Assembly: GCF_014653785.1 (NCBI RefSeq)
Contig: NZ_BNAS01000003.1
Span: 448,117 to 512,116, forward strand
Length of the DNA: 64,000 nucleotides
Direction of reading: 5' to 3'
From: Promicromonospora soli
Lineage (GTDB): Bacteria > Actinomycetota > Actinomycetes > Actinomycetales > Cellulomonadaceae
Each line of letters opens with the position of its first letter. Within the stretch, counting starts at the first letter, position 1. Under the pieces are notes generated by a model, which was not told the origin of the DNA, searched no databases, and worked only from the letters and a program-made list of their open reading frames with translations. Both the position numbers and the translations under genes were made by a program. Of this stretch, positions 42,816 to 50,682 are shown piece after piece.

Positions 42816-43624
42816 CACAGGAGGCCCATCGAGAGGGCGACGAGGCCGCCAGTGGTCGCCAGCAGTGCCGATCCGGGGTGCATCCAGATCGACGCCCGGA
42901 TGTCGTGCTTGCGCCAGACGAACCAGACGCCCGGGAACAGGAAGACGATCTTCGACAGGACCGTCCAGGGCGCCCAGAAGTGATACACCGAGAACAGGAC
43001 CGTGTTGAACAGCGGAGCCCACTTGCCCAGCTGGGGAAGGCGGGGCAGCAGGAACCCGCGGAAGTAGTACTCCTCGATCAGCGGCAGGGTGAAGCCGGTG
43101 AACGGCAGGCAGATCAGCAGCGTGGTCACCAGCGACTGCTGGGAGTACCCGTCGAGGTAGGTGGTGGCGGAGGGGCCGGCGCCCTCGTACTGGATCCAGG
43201 TGAAGGCCGTGTCGTAGACGAGGCTGTCCAGCGGGATGAGCGCGAGCGACACCACGGTCATGTACACCATGAGGCCGATGCCGATCGCGGCGATCTTGCC
43301 GCGCGAGAACGGCTTGTCCAGGTAGTGCAGCACCCCGCGAAGGGAGTAGCGGCCGGTGCGCTTGCGGCCCAGCCACAGAAGGCCGAACTGGATCGGGAAG
43401 AGCACCACGGCCAAGGCGATAGCCCAGGCGAGGAAGATCGGGAAGCCGGTCGCCCGGGTGAGCGGTGCGGCGATGAACGCGTAGACAGCGACGATCAGTG
43501 CGCCGGGGACGAGGTGGAGCGCGATGGACAGCGGCACGGAGTGGCGGTCCGCGAGCAGCCGTTCGACTACTCGGCTCGTTCGAGTGTCTGGTGCTATGTC
43601 TGTGAGGTTCTGTGTGTTCTCCAT
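42815..43624 (-). CDS. CPBP-family intramembrane metalloprotease
   Basis: A 269-residue membrane protein of the CAAX protease/bacteriocin-processing (Abi) family. The EExxxR glutamates are in PLIEEYYFRGFLLPRL and the downstream conserved histidine is in SVYHFWAPW. It has seven to eight hydrophobic segments. In gene clusters, these proteases sometimes process peptides or confer self-immunity. ATG 43624 is chosen over a GTG at 43654. It is translationally coupled to the DrrA-like gene, so a role with the exporter is plausible. Confidence 0.88.
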   Translation of the reverse strand: MENTQNLTDIAPDTRTSRVVERLLADRHSVPLSIALHLVPGALIVAVYAFIAAPLTRATGFPIFLAWAIALAVVLFPIQFGLLWLGRKRTGRYSLRGVLHYLDKPFSRGKIAAIGIGLMVYMTVVSLALIPLDSLVYDTAFTWIQYEGAGPSATTYLDGYSQQSLVTTLLICLPFTGFTLPLIEEYYFRGFLLPRLPQLGKWAPLFNTVLFSVYHFWAPWTVLSKIVFLFPGVWFVWRKHDIRASIWMHPGSALLATTGGLVALSMGLL

Positions 43625-43690
43625 GCCGCAGATGTTTCCCCGGTCCGCGGACACGGCCCTGACACGGCCCTGACACGGAGCTCGCCGGGG

Positions 43691-44983
43691 TCATCGATGA
43701 GCCTCGGCCGTGCGCTCGATGAGAGTGACCGCCCGGTCCAGGCCTCGCTCTCGGGCGACGCGTTCGCCGAGCTCCGCAGCCGCGGCCACCGCGGCCGGTG
43801 CGCACGCCTCGGCGATCCGTGTGGCTAGCGCGGGCCCGGCGAGCTTGCGCTGCGGCAAGGGCTCCGGGGCGACGCCGCGTGCATGGGTCACGCGCCCCCA
43901 GAAGGGTTGGTCGGCCACGAACGGGCACACGACCTGGGGCCGACCGGCCGCGAACGCGGTGCCGGTCGTCCCTGCTCCGCCGTGGTGCACTATCGCGGCC
44001 ATGCGCGGGAACAGCGCCTGATAGTCGACGTCGCCAACCACGAGCAGCTCCACACCGCGCTCGGCCGCTGCGGCGTCCGCCGTCTCGGCGTCGAGTCCGC
44101 CCCAGGCGGTGGCCATCACGAGCCTGTTACCGGTCAGGGCAGCAGCCTCGACCACCGCCCGGGTGCTCGACTGCGGGGCCAGTCCCGACATCGAGCCGAA
44201 GCCGGCGAACAACGGAGCGGGACCGTCTGCCAGGAACCGTTCGACGTCGGCCGGGAGCCGGGGCTCGGGTGGGAGGAACCAGTACCCGGTGACCTCGGCT
44301 CCCGCGGGCCAGTCCGCCGGCTGCGGCAGCACCGACGGGCTGTGGGCGTGCAGGACCGTGGCCGGGCCGCCGTCGGGCCGCACCGCCGGGTCGTGCCGGC
44401 CTGGCCTGGGCGACAGACCGAGGGTGTCCCGCCGCCACCGGTCGATCACCCGGCCGAACATCGCGGTGGGCAGCCGCATCCCGCCGAACGTGGCCCGGTT
44501 CAGCCATCCCGGTAGGCCGAACGGCAGTGACTGGCCTGGCCACGGGTACTCGCGCGTGGGGACGTACATAGGCAGCGGCAGGCCCAGTACGGCCGGGATC
44601 CCGAGTGCTTCGGCGACGTGCTGGCCGGCCAGGATCTGCCCGTTGTGTACGACGACGTCCGCCCCCGCCCCGGCGCCGTGGCCGGCGACCTGCCAGGAGT
44701 CGGCCAGGACCTCGTCGAACATCGACGGCATCTCGCGGATCTGTCGTAGCCGCGTCCGGACACCGCCCGCAAATGCCTCGCCCGCTTCTGCGGGCGAGTC
44801 GAGCTGTCGCAGCGGGCCGTCGTCGACCCCCGCGAACGTCACGCCGTTCCCGGCGGCGAGCTCGGCGAAGCGGTGCGGCGCACACAGCACCGCCTCGTGG
44901 CCAGCAGCGCCCAGTGCCCGCCCCAGCGCGACGAACGGTTGCACGTCACCGCGGGTACCCAGGGACATGATCAGCGCCTTCAT
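43691..44983 (-). CDS. GT1-family (UGT-like) glycosyltransferase
   Basis: A 430-residue macrolide/sterol-type glycosyltransferase. The N-terminus MKALIMSLGTRGDVQPFVAL and the C-terminal nucleotide-sugar motif IVHHGGAGTTGTAFAAGRPQVVCPFVADQPFWG are diagnostic of GT1. GAAGGAG lies 7 bases before the ATG. It may glycosylate and inactivate a lipophilic compound or make a glycolipid. It lies 82 bases downstream of the TetR-ATPase-permease unit on the same strand and may be its last gene. Confidence 0.9.
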   Translation of the reverse strand: MKALIMSLGTRGDVQPFVALGRALGAAGHEAVLCAPHRFAELAAGNGVTFAGVDDGPLRQLDSPAEAGEAFAGGVRTRLRQIREMPSMFDEVLADSWQVAGHGAGAGADVVVHNGQILAGQHVAEALGIPAVLGLPLPMYVPTREYPWPGQSLPFGLPGWLNRATFGGMRLPTAMFGRVIDRWRRDTLGLSPRPGRHDPAVRPDGGPATVLHAHSPSVLPQPADWPAGAEVTGYWFLPPEPRLPADVERFLADGPAPLFAGFGSMSGLAPQSSTRAVVEAAALTGNRLVMATAWGGLDAETADAAAAERGVELLVVGDVDYQALFPRMAAIVHHGGAGTTGTAFAAGRPQVVCPFVADQPFWGRVTHARGVAPEPLPQRKLAGPALATRIAEACAPAAVAAAAELGERVARERGLDRAVTLIERTAEAHR

Positions 44984-45065
44984 CGGAAAGCTCCTTCAGG
45001 GTCGACGAATTGAACGCCGACCAGGCTTCCCGGCACACCAGTGACGACAGTAGACCCCCGCCCGC

Positions 45066-45857
45066 TCACACGTTCGTCAGGCGCCGCCAGGCATCGACGA
45101 CGGCAGCGATCGCCAACGGGGCGCCGGCCGCGGCGAGCAGCAGGTTGGGCAGGCCGATCGCGGCTGCGGCGTCGGCCCCGCCCATGCCCGCCCACAGGGA
45201 CGGCGCGGCGTAGGGGAACCACGACCCACCGCCGAGCAGCACCACCATCTGAGTGAGCGCAACCACGCCGACGAGGCCGCCGACGGTGCCGAGCTGGCTG
45301 CGCGTCACGGTCGCGACCCAGGCGAACGGCAGGGCAAGGCCCCCGCCCAGGAGCCCGGCGACAACGGCGGTCCGCACGTCGGCCCAGGCCGCAAAGGGCG
45401 CGCCCGAGACCGCGGCGACAACGGCCGAGGCGGCGACGGTCACGGCCACGGTCAGCACGACGCACCCCGCGATCCAGGCCAGCGTGACCAGGCATTTGGC
45501 CAGGGCGATCGTGCTGCGTGGCACGGCGAGGCCGAACAGAGCGCCCGCGGTCCCGCTCTCGAGCTCGCGCCCGAACGACCACGCGACGAAGAACCCGCCG
45601 GCGGCCAGTGCGGCGACGGACAGGACCTGGGCGCACACCATCAGGTGTGTGGTGGCGAGGTCGCCGGTCGCGTAGTCCGCGAGCTTGGCCGCGGTCGGGC
45701 CCCCGGCCTGGGGCGAGCGGGCCAGCGCGACCATCCCCACGCTCGCGAGCGGCACCAGCACCACCAGCAGCACGGATGCGATACGCGCGACGGCGGAGCG
45801 GCGCAGCTTGAGCGCCTCGATGGCCAGGGCGGCGCGGAGTGCGGCGGCGGGTGTCAT
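45066..45857 (-). CDS. ABC-2 family exporter permease
   Basis: A 263-residue membrane protein with six hydrophobic segments (ASVLLVVLVPLASVGMVAL and onward) and the SFGRELESGTAGALFGLAVPRSTIALAK segment common to ABC-2 permeases of antibiotic or lipid exporters. It overlaps the ATPase gene by 4 bases. Substrate unknown; control by the co-transcribed TetR implies induction by a small molecule. Confidence 0.85.
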   Translation of the reverse strand: MTPAAALRAALAIEALKLRRSAVARIASVLLVVLVPLASVGMVALARSPQAGGPTAAKLADYATGDLATTHLMVCAQVLSVAALAAGGFFVAWSFGRELESGTAGALFGLAVPRSTIALAKCLVTLAWIAGCVVLTVAVTVAASAVVAAVSGAPFAAWADVRTAVVAGLLGGGLALPFAWVATVTRSQLGTVGGLVGVVALTQMVVLLGGGSWFPYAAPSLWAGMGGADAAAAIGLPNLLLAAAGAPLAIAAVVDAWRRLTNV

Positions 45858-46606
45858 GCCCGGTACTCCATATCGGCAGTGCGGGTTTTGGCGGAGTTAC
45901 TGTCTGCGGCGAGCACCATGGCGAAGAACCGCTGTTCCAGGTCGGTGCCGCCGGGTTCCAGCCGCCCGACGTCGCGCCCGGCATGCAGCACGACGATCTC
46001 GTCGGCGATGCGTGCCACCTCGTCGAGGTGGTGGCTCGAGACGAGCACCGCCGCGCCGTCGTCGGCCAGCTCGCGGACGAGCTCGCGTACCAGGACGACG
46101 CCCTGCGGGTCGAGGGCACTGGTCGGTTCGTCGAGGATCAGCGCGGTCGGCCGGTGGAGGGTCGCGCACGCGATCCCCAGGCGCTGACGGTTGCCCATCG
46201 AGAGGGTTCGGGCCAGTGCGTGCCGCCAAGGGCCGAGTCCCATGCGGCCGACGGCGGCGCTCGCCCCCCGTGCGGTCGCTCGCCCGGGCTGCCCGTGCAG
46301 CCGGGCGGCGCAACAGAGGTTCTCCGTGACGGTCAGCTCCGGGTAGACGAGTGGCGACTCGACCACGTGGCCAAACCTCGCTGCGACGTCGCCGGGCAGG
46401 TCAGCCGGGTTGTGGCCGAGGATCCTTGCCGTCCCGCGCGTGGGACGGAGGCGGCCGGTGAGCGCGCGCAACGCCGTCGTCTTGCCCGCGCCGTTGAGGC
46501 CGATCAGGGCCGTGACCCGGCCGGGCCGGACCGTCAGCGTGAGGTGGTCGAGGGCGACCCGGCTGCCGAAGTTGTGCGAGACGTCGTCGAGCACGAGGGC
46601 GGTCAT
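45854..46606 (-). CDS. ABC exporter ATPase
   Basis: A 250-residue ATPase with Walker A GLNGAGKT, the somewhat unusual signature LSMGNRQRLGIA (GNR in place of GGQ), Walker B LILDEPTSALDPQG and switch His in SSHHLDE. It belongs to the CcmA/BcrA-like branch. It overlaps tetR upstream and the permease gene downstream by 4 bases each, so the three proteins are translationally coupled. Confidence 0.9.
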   Translation of the reverse strand: MTALVLDDVSHNFGSRVALDHLTLTVRPGRVTALIGLNGAGKTTALRALTGRLRPTRGTARILGHNPADLPGDVAARFGHVVESPLVYPELTVTENLCCAARLHGQPGRATARGASAAVGRMGLGPWRHALARTLSMGNRQRLGIACATLHRPTALILDEPTSALDPQGVVLVRELVRELADDGAAVLVSSHHLDEVARIADEIVVLHAGRDVGRLEPGGTDLEQRFFAMVLAADSNSAKTRTADMEYRA

Positions 46607-47169
46607 GAAGTGGCTCCTGCCGGGGCGAGCTGCGCGAGGGCGCGGCGGACGAGATGGGCGAGCGTGATGTCGCCGGGTGCGGAGCCCCAGGCAAGGAGGG
46701 CGGCGGTGGTTGCGGCGAGGCAGGCGGAGGCGGCGATGGCGGCGTCGAGCCGGTCGACGCCGTCGGCGACGAGCCGCTCGACGATCGCCTCCTGGGTGGC
46801 TTCGGTGCCGACCGACACCGCGGCGCGGAGCGACGGGGACTGCGCGACGAGGGCAACCCGCCGCCTCGCCGTCGCGTCCTCCGTGGGCGTGATGTCGCCG
46901 AGCGCAGAGAGCAGGCCGAGGCGGACGCGTTCCAACGGCGGCAGGTCGGCCGGCTGGGCGCCGACGGCGTCGGCGATGAGCGGGTCGTAGGGGTCGGTGA
47001 CGAGCACGGCGTCCTTGGTGGGGAAGTGCCGGAAGAACGTCATGGGGGTGACGCCGGCGGCGTCGGCGATCTGGTTCACCGTGGTGGCGGAGTAGCCCTG
47101 GCGCTCGAAGAGGTCGAGCGCCGCATCGAGGATGCGGGCTCGGGTGCGGAGGGTGCGGGGTGTCGGCAC
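46603..47169 (-). CDS. TetR-family regulator of the ABC exporter
   Basis: A 188-residue TetR protein. The helix-turn-helix is ALDLFERQGYSATTVNQIADAAGVTPMTFFRHFPTKDAVL-like, with the usual amphipathic C-terminal domain. I chose the GTG at 47169 because the upstream in-frame TTG at 47193 would place a perfect palindromic operator inside the coding region. No ribosome site precedes GTG 47169, which fits a leaderless mRNA. It is the first gene of the exporter unit and so likely autoregulates. Confidence 0.88.
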   Translation of the reverse strand: MPTPRTLRTRARILDAALDLFERQGYSATTVNQIADAAGVTPMTFFRHFPTKDAVLVTDPYDPLIADAVGAQPADLPPLERVRLGLLSALGDITPTEDATARRRVALVAQSPSLRAAVSVGTEATQEAIVERLVADGVDRLDAAIAASACLAATTAALLAWGSAPGDITLAHLVRRALAQLAPAGATS

Positions 47170-47177
47170 GCTTGAAA

Positions 47178-47192
47178 TGTTAGTCACTAACA
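47178..47192. promoter_or_regulatory. Perfect TetR operator palindrome
   Basis: TGTTAGTCACTAACA, 7-bp perfect arms around one base, immediately upstream of the TetR start (9 bases). Position and AT-richness in GC-rich DNA support an autoregulatory operator covering the promoter. Confidence 0.85.
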
Positions 47193-47239
47193 ATCGTGCT
47201 GGACAAGGGGCCGACCGCCGGTCGGCAAGCTCCGTTGGC

Positions 47240-48607
47240 TCAGCCGATGATCGGTGCGCTCTCCGGGAGCCGATACAAGCGCCGGCGGGCGCGCAACGCG
47301 AGCGCGGTGCCGAGGGTGACCGGCCCGAGTCGCCCTATGAACATGAGCACCACGAGCGCCAACTGGTGGTACCAGGCCAGCGACGCCGTGATGCCGGTGG
47401 ACAGGCCGGTCGTGGTGAATGCGGAGGCCACCTCGAACAGGATCTCGTCCACTGTGAACGGTGACAGTGCCGTGATCCACAGGGTAGGCAGGACCACGAT
47501 TGCCACCGCGAGCAGCGCCACGGTGAGTGCCTCCCGCTGCGTGGCCGGGGAGATGCGGCGGTCGAAGAGGGTGGCGTCCGGGTCGCCCCGCAGCTCGGAC
47601 CAGATCACCACGCCGAGCACGGCGAACGTGGTCACCTTGATGCCGCCTGCGGTTCCGGCAGACCCACCGCCGATGAACATCAGGATGACCGTGCCGAGCC
47701 AAGACTCGGTGTGCATCGCACCGGTGTCCACGGAGTTGAACCCCGCAGTGCGTGCGTTGGCTGCATGGATGAAGGAAGCCAGGACCCGGTCCGCAGTGCT
47801 CAAGGCGCCCATGGTCGCGGTGTTGTCCCACTCGGTGACCAGGAAGAACCCGGTTCCGCCCACCAGCAGCAGGACCGTCATGAGCAGCGTGATCTTGGAG
47901 TGCAGGCTCCAGTGCCTCGGCCCTCGCCGCTCGCGCAGCACCTCCAGGATTACGGGCAGTCCCAGCCCGCCCACGATCGTGGCGACGGCGATCGGCACGC
48001 AGATCCACGGGTCGGCCACGAAGTCCATCAGCGAGTTCGAGAACAGGGCGAAGCCCGCGTTGTTGTACCCAGAGACCGCGTGGAACACCCCGTCCCACAT
48101 CGCGCGGCCCAGCGGCTCGTCGTAGGTGACGGCGAAGCGCACGGTCAGCACAGTCGCGACGACCGTCTCGATGACGGCCGCGAGGATGACCACCCGGACC
48201 AGCGTGCGACGCACGTCACCAAGGCCCACCGTGCGGGTCGAGGCCGCCGCGACCAGCCGGGAGCTCAGGCCGAGGCGACGGGAGACCAGGACACCCAGCA
48301 GCGACGCCACGGTCATGACACCCAGGCCGCCGATCTGGATCAGCACCAGGATCACCGCCTCGCCGAACCCGGACCAGAACACCGGCGTGTCCGTCACTAT
48401 CAGCCCCGTCACGCACACGGCTGACGTCGCGGTGAACAGGGCCTCCATGAACGACGCCGGCTCGCCGGAGGCGGAGATCGGGAGAAGCAGGAGCAACGTG
48501 CCGACCGATATGGCGCCGAGGAAGCCCACGATCACGAGCTGGCCAGGCCGCCGCTGGAGAGACACGCCCCGGCTCCGCTCGCGATGTTCAGGGCTGCTGA
48601 ACCGCAT
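47240..48607 (-). CDS. KtrB/TrkH-family potassium (or sodium-coupled potassium) channel subunit
   Basis: A 455-residue SKT-family transporter with four pore-loop repeats. The filter glycines are in TSAVCVTGLIVTD, VSGYNNAGFAL, NARTAGFNSVD and FTTTGLSTGI. Helices M1-M2 pairs flank each. KtrB normally needs the cytoplasmic RCK protein KtrA, which is not encoded next to it here. It is separated by a 199-bp spacer from the divergent kdp operon, so two potassium-uptake systems are adjacent. Confidence 0.93.
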   Translation of the reverse strand: MRFSSPEHRERSRGVSLQRRPGQLVIVGFLGAISVGTLLLLLPISASGEPASFMEALFTATSAVCVTGLIVTDTPVFWSGFGEAVILVLIQIGGLGVMTVASLLGVLVSRRLGLSSRLVAAASTRTVGLGDVRRTLVRVVILAAVIETVVATVLTVRFAVTYDEPLGRAMWDGVFHAVSGYNNAGFALFSNSLMDFVADPWICVPIAVATIVGGLGLPVILEVLRERRGPRHWSLHSKITLLMTVLLLVGGTGFFLVTEWDNTATMGALSTADRVLASFIHAANARTAGFNSVDTGAMHTESWLGTVILMFIGGGSAGTAGGIKVTTFAVLGVVIWSELRGDPDATLFDRRISPATQREALTVALLAVAIVVLPTLWITALSPFTVDEILFEVASAFTTTGLSTGITASLAWYHQLALVVLMFIGRLGPVTLGTALALRARRRLYRLPESAPIIG

Positions 48608-48716
48608 CTGGCTACCGTCGTCCTTCGTTAGTCACCCAACGGGCGGTCTCATGGGTGTCCGCCTGGCGCCCGACGTTTACCGTAGTCCGAGATCGATGCG
48701 CGCACGCGAAAGGCGC

Positions 48717-48767
48717 CGTCAAGGTGTCGTCAGGGTCTTCGCGTCCGGCGTCAACGTTCCGTCAAGG
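48717..48767. promoter_or_regulatory. Candidate KdpE-type direct-repeat operator upstream of kdp operon
   Basis: Four related octamers: CGTCAAGG (48717), CGTCAGGG (48728), CGTCAACG (49 bp region at 48749) and CGTCAAGG (48760). Within each pair the spacing is 11 bp, and the pairs are 32 bp apart. OmpR-family response regulators bind direct repeats of about one helical turn. The block lies 40-90 bp before the first kdp gene. Binding by KdpE is inferred. Confidence 0.6.
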
Positions 48768-48806
48768 AGTCCCGCCACGGGCCGCCGTCGGCAATAGACC
48801 GGTGGC

Positions 48807-48923
48807 ATGACCGATCTGGCCTTCATCCTCCTGACCGTGGCGTTCTTTGCCGTGGTGGCAGTGGTGGCGCGTCGCGCCGCCACGCACGAGTCCGCCGTCA
48901 CCCCTCTGGGGAGGCGGAAGTGA
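48807..48923 (+). CDS. 38-residue single-pass membrane protein ahead of kdpF
   Basis: MTDLAFILLTVAFFAVVAVVA is one hydrophobic helix, followed by a basic, polar tail ending GRRK. The stop overlaps the GTG of kdpF by 4 bases, so it is the first cistron of the kdp operon. Small proteins of this type precede kdpF in other actinobacteria as far as I recall, but the function is not known. It may be a second KdpF-like lipid-facing stabiliser of the complex. Confidence 0.7.
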   Translation: MTDLAFILLTVAFFAVVAVVARRAATHESAVTPLGRRK

Positions 48924-49012
48924 ACCCCTTTGACGTCGTGAGCCTGGCGCTCACGCTGGCCGGCCTCGTGTACCTCTTCATCGCGCTGATCCGCGCGGAC
49001 CGTACGCGGTGA
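48920..49012 (+). CDS. kdpF: Potassium-transporting ATPase subunit KdpF
   Basis: A 30-residue single-helix peptide ([20 protein letters not shown], ending RADRTR), typical of KdpF, which stabilises the KdpABC complex in the membrane. It starts at GTG 48920 and ends in a 4-base overlap with kdpA, giving continuous translational coupling. Confidence 0.88.
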   Translation: MNPFDVVSLALTLAGLVYLFIALIRADRTR

Positions 49013-50682
49013 CCACCTTGACCCCAGTATTCGCAGCTGTGGCCCAGATCCTCGTCCTGGTCGCCGCCCTCGCCGCCGTGCACGCGCCGCTGGGTGCGTA
49101 CATGGCGCGCACCTACACCCGCCCCGACCACCTGCGGGTCGAGCGCCTCTGGTACCGCGCCGTGCGCGTGGATCCGGACGCCGAGCAGCGCTGGACCACC
49201 TACCTGATGTCGCTGCTGGGCTTCTCGCTCGTCTCGGTCCTGTTCCTGTACGGGATGCTGCGCCTGCAGTCGTACCTGCCGTGGGGCCTCGGCTTCTCGG
49301 GGTTCGACCCGGCGGGCGCCTGGAACACCGCGGTCAGCTTCACCACGAACACCAACTGGCAGTGGTACTCGGGCGAGGCGGCGGCGGGCCACCTGGTGCA
49401 GATGGCCGGGCTGGCCGTGCAGAACTTCGTCTCGGCGGCAGTCGGCATGGCCGTCGCGGTCGCCCTGGTGCGCGGCTTCGCCCGCTCGGGGACCGACGCC
49501 CGCGTGGGTAACTTCTGGACCGACCTGACCCGCGGCGTGACGCGGATCCTGCTTCCCCTGTCCGTGGTGGCGGCGATCATCCTCATGGCCGGCGGCGTGA
49601 TCCAGAACCTGGACCCGCACACCGCGATCAGCACGGTCGAGGGCGCCACGCAGCACGTGCTGGGCGGCCCGATCGCATCCCAGGAGGCGATCAAGGATGT
49701 CGGCACCAACGGCGGCGGCCCCTTCAACGCGAATTCCGCGCACCCCTTCGAGAACCCGACGCCGTTCACCAACATCGTCGAGATCTTCCTGCTGCTGCTC
49801 ATCCCGTTCACGCTGCCCCGCACGTTCGGCATCATGGTCGGCGACAAGCGCCAGGGCTGGGCGATCCTGGGCGTCATGGCCGGGCTGTGGGCGGCGTCGC
49901 TGGCGCTGACCACCTGGGCCGAGATGGCGGGCCCCGGCGCAGCGCCCCAGGCGGCGGGCGCCGCCATGGAGGGCAAAGAGACCCGGTTCGGGCTTGCTGC
50001 GAGCGCCCTGTTCGCGGTGTCGACGACGGCGACCTCGACGGGTTCGGTGAACTCGATGCATGAATCGTTCACGGCGCCCGGCGGCGGCATGCTGCTGTTC
50101 AACATCCTGCTGGGCGAGGTCGCGCCGGGCGGTGTGGGAGCGGGCCTGTACGGGATGCTCATGCTGGCAGTGGTCGCGGTGTTCGTGGCGGGCCTGATGG
50201 TGGGCCGCACCCCGGAGTACCTGGGCAAGAAGATCGGCCGCCCGGAGATGACGGTCGTCGCGCTGTACGTGCTGACGGTGCCCGCACTGGTGCTGGTCGG
50301 CACGGCGGTCGCCGTCGTCGTCGAGCCGGGGCTGGCAGGCATCCAGGACCCGGGAGCGCACGGCCTGTCGGAGGTGCTGTACGCGTTCGCGTCGGCCGCG
50401 AACAACAACGGGTCGGCGTTCGCCGGCCTCGCCACCGGAACCCCCTTCTACGAGGTGACGCAGGGCCTGGCGATGCTCGCCGGGCGGTTCATCCCGATCG
50501 CGCTGGTGCTGGCCCTGGCCGGCCTGCTCGCGAGCCAGACCACGGTCCCGGCGACGTCGGGCACCCTGCCGACGCACCGCCCTCTGTTCGCGGGCCTGCT
50601 TGCCGCGGTGACGGTCGTCGTCGTGGGGCTCACCTTCATCCCCGTTCTTTCCCTCGGTCCCGTCGTGGAGTCCCTGTCATGA
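49009..50682 (+). CDS. kdpA: Potassium-transporting ATPase subunit KdpA
   Basis: The potassium-binding, channel-like subunit of the Kdp P-type ATPase, 557 residues. Selectivity-filter segments are visible in [49 protein letters not shown] and [13 protein letters not shown]. Ten or so hydrophobic helices. The GTG start overlaps kdpF. Expressed under potassium limitation in known systems; control here probably by KdpDE encoded in the same operon. Confidence 0.97.
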   Translation: MTTLTPVFAAVAQILVLVAALAAVHAPLGAYMARTYTRPDHLRVERLWYRAVRVDPDAEQRWTTYLMSLLGFSLVSVLFLYGMLRLQSYLPWGLGFSGFDPAGAWNTAVSFTTNTNWQWYSGEAAAGHLVQMAGLAVQNFVSAAVGMAVAVALVRGFARSGTDARVGNFWTDLTRGVTRILLPLSVVAAIILMAGGVIQNLDPHTAISTVEGATQHVLGGPIASQEAIKDVGTNGGGPFNANSAHPFENPTPFTNIVEIFLLLLIPFTLPRTFGIMVGDKRQGWAILGVMAGLWAASLALTTWAEMAGPGAAPQAAGAAMEGKETRFGLAASALFAVSTTATSTGSVNSMHESFTAPGGGMLLFNILLGEVAPGGVGAGLYGMLMLAVVAVFVAGLMVGRTPEYLGKKIGRPEMTVVALYVLTVPALVLVGTAVAVVVEPGLAGIQDPGAHGLSEVLYAFASAANNNGSAFAGLATGTPFYEVTQGLAMLAGRFIPIALVLALAGLLASQTTVPATSGTLPTHRPLFAGLLAAVTVVVVGLTFIPVLSLGPVVESLS

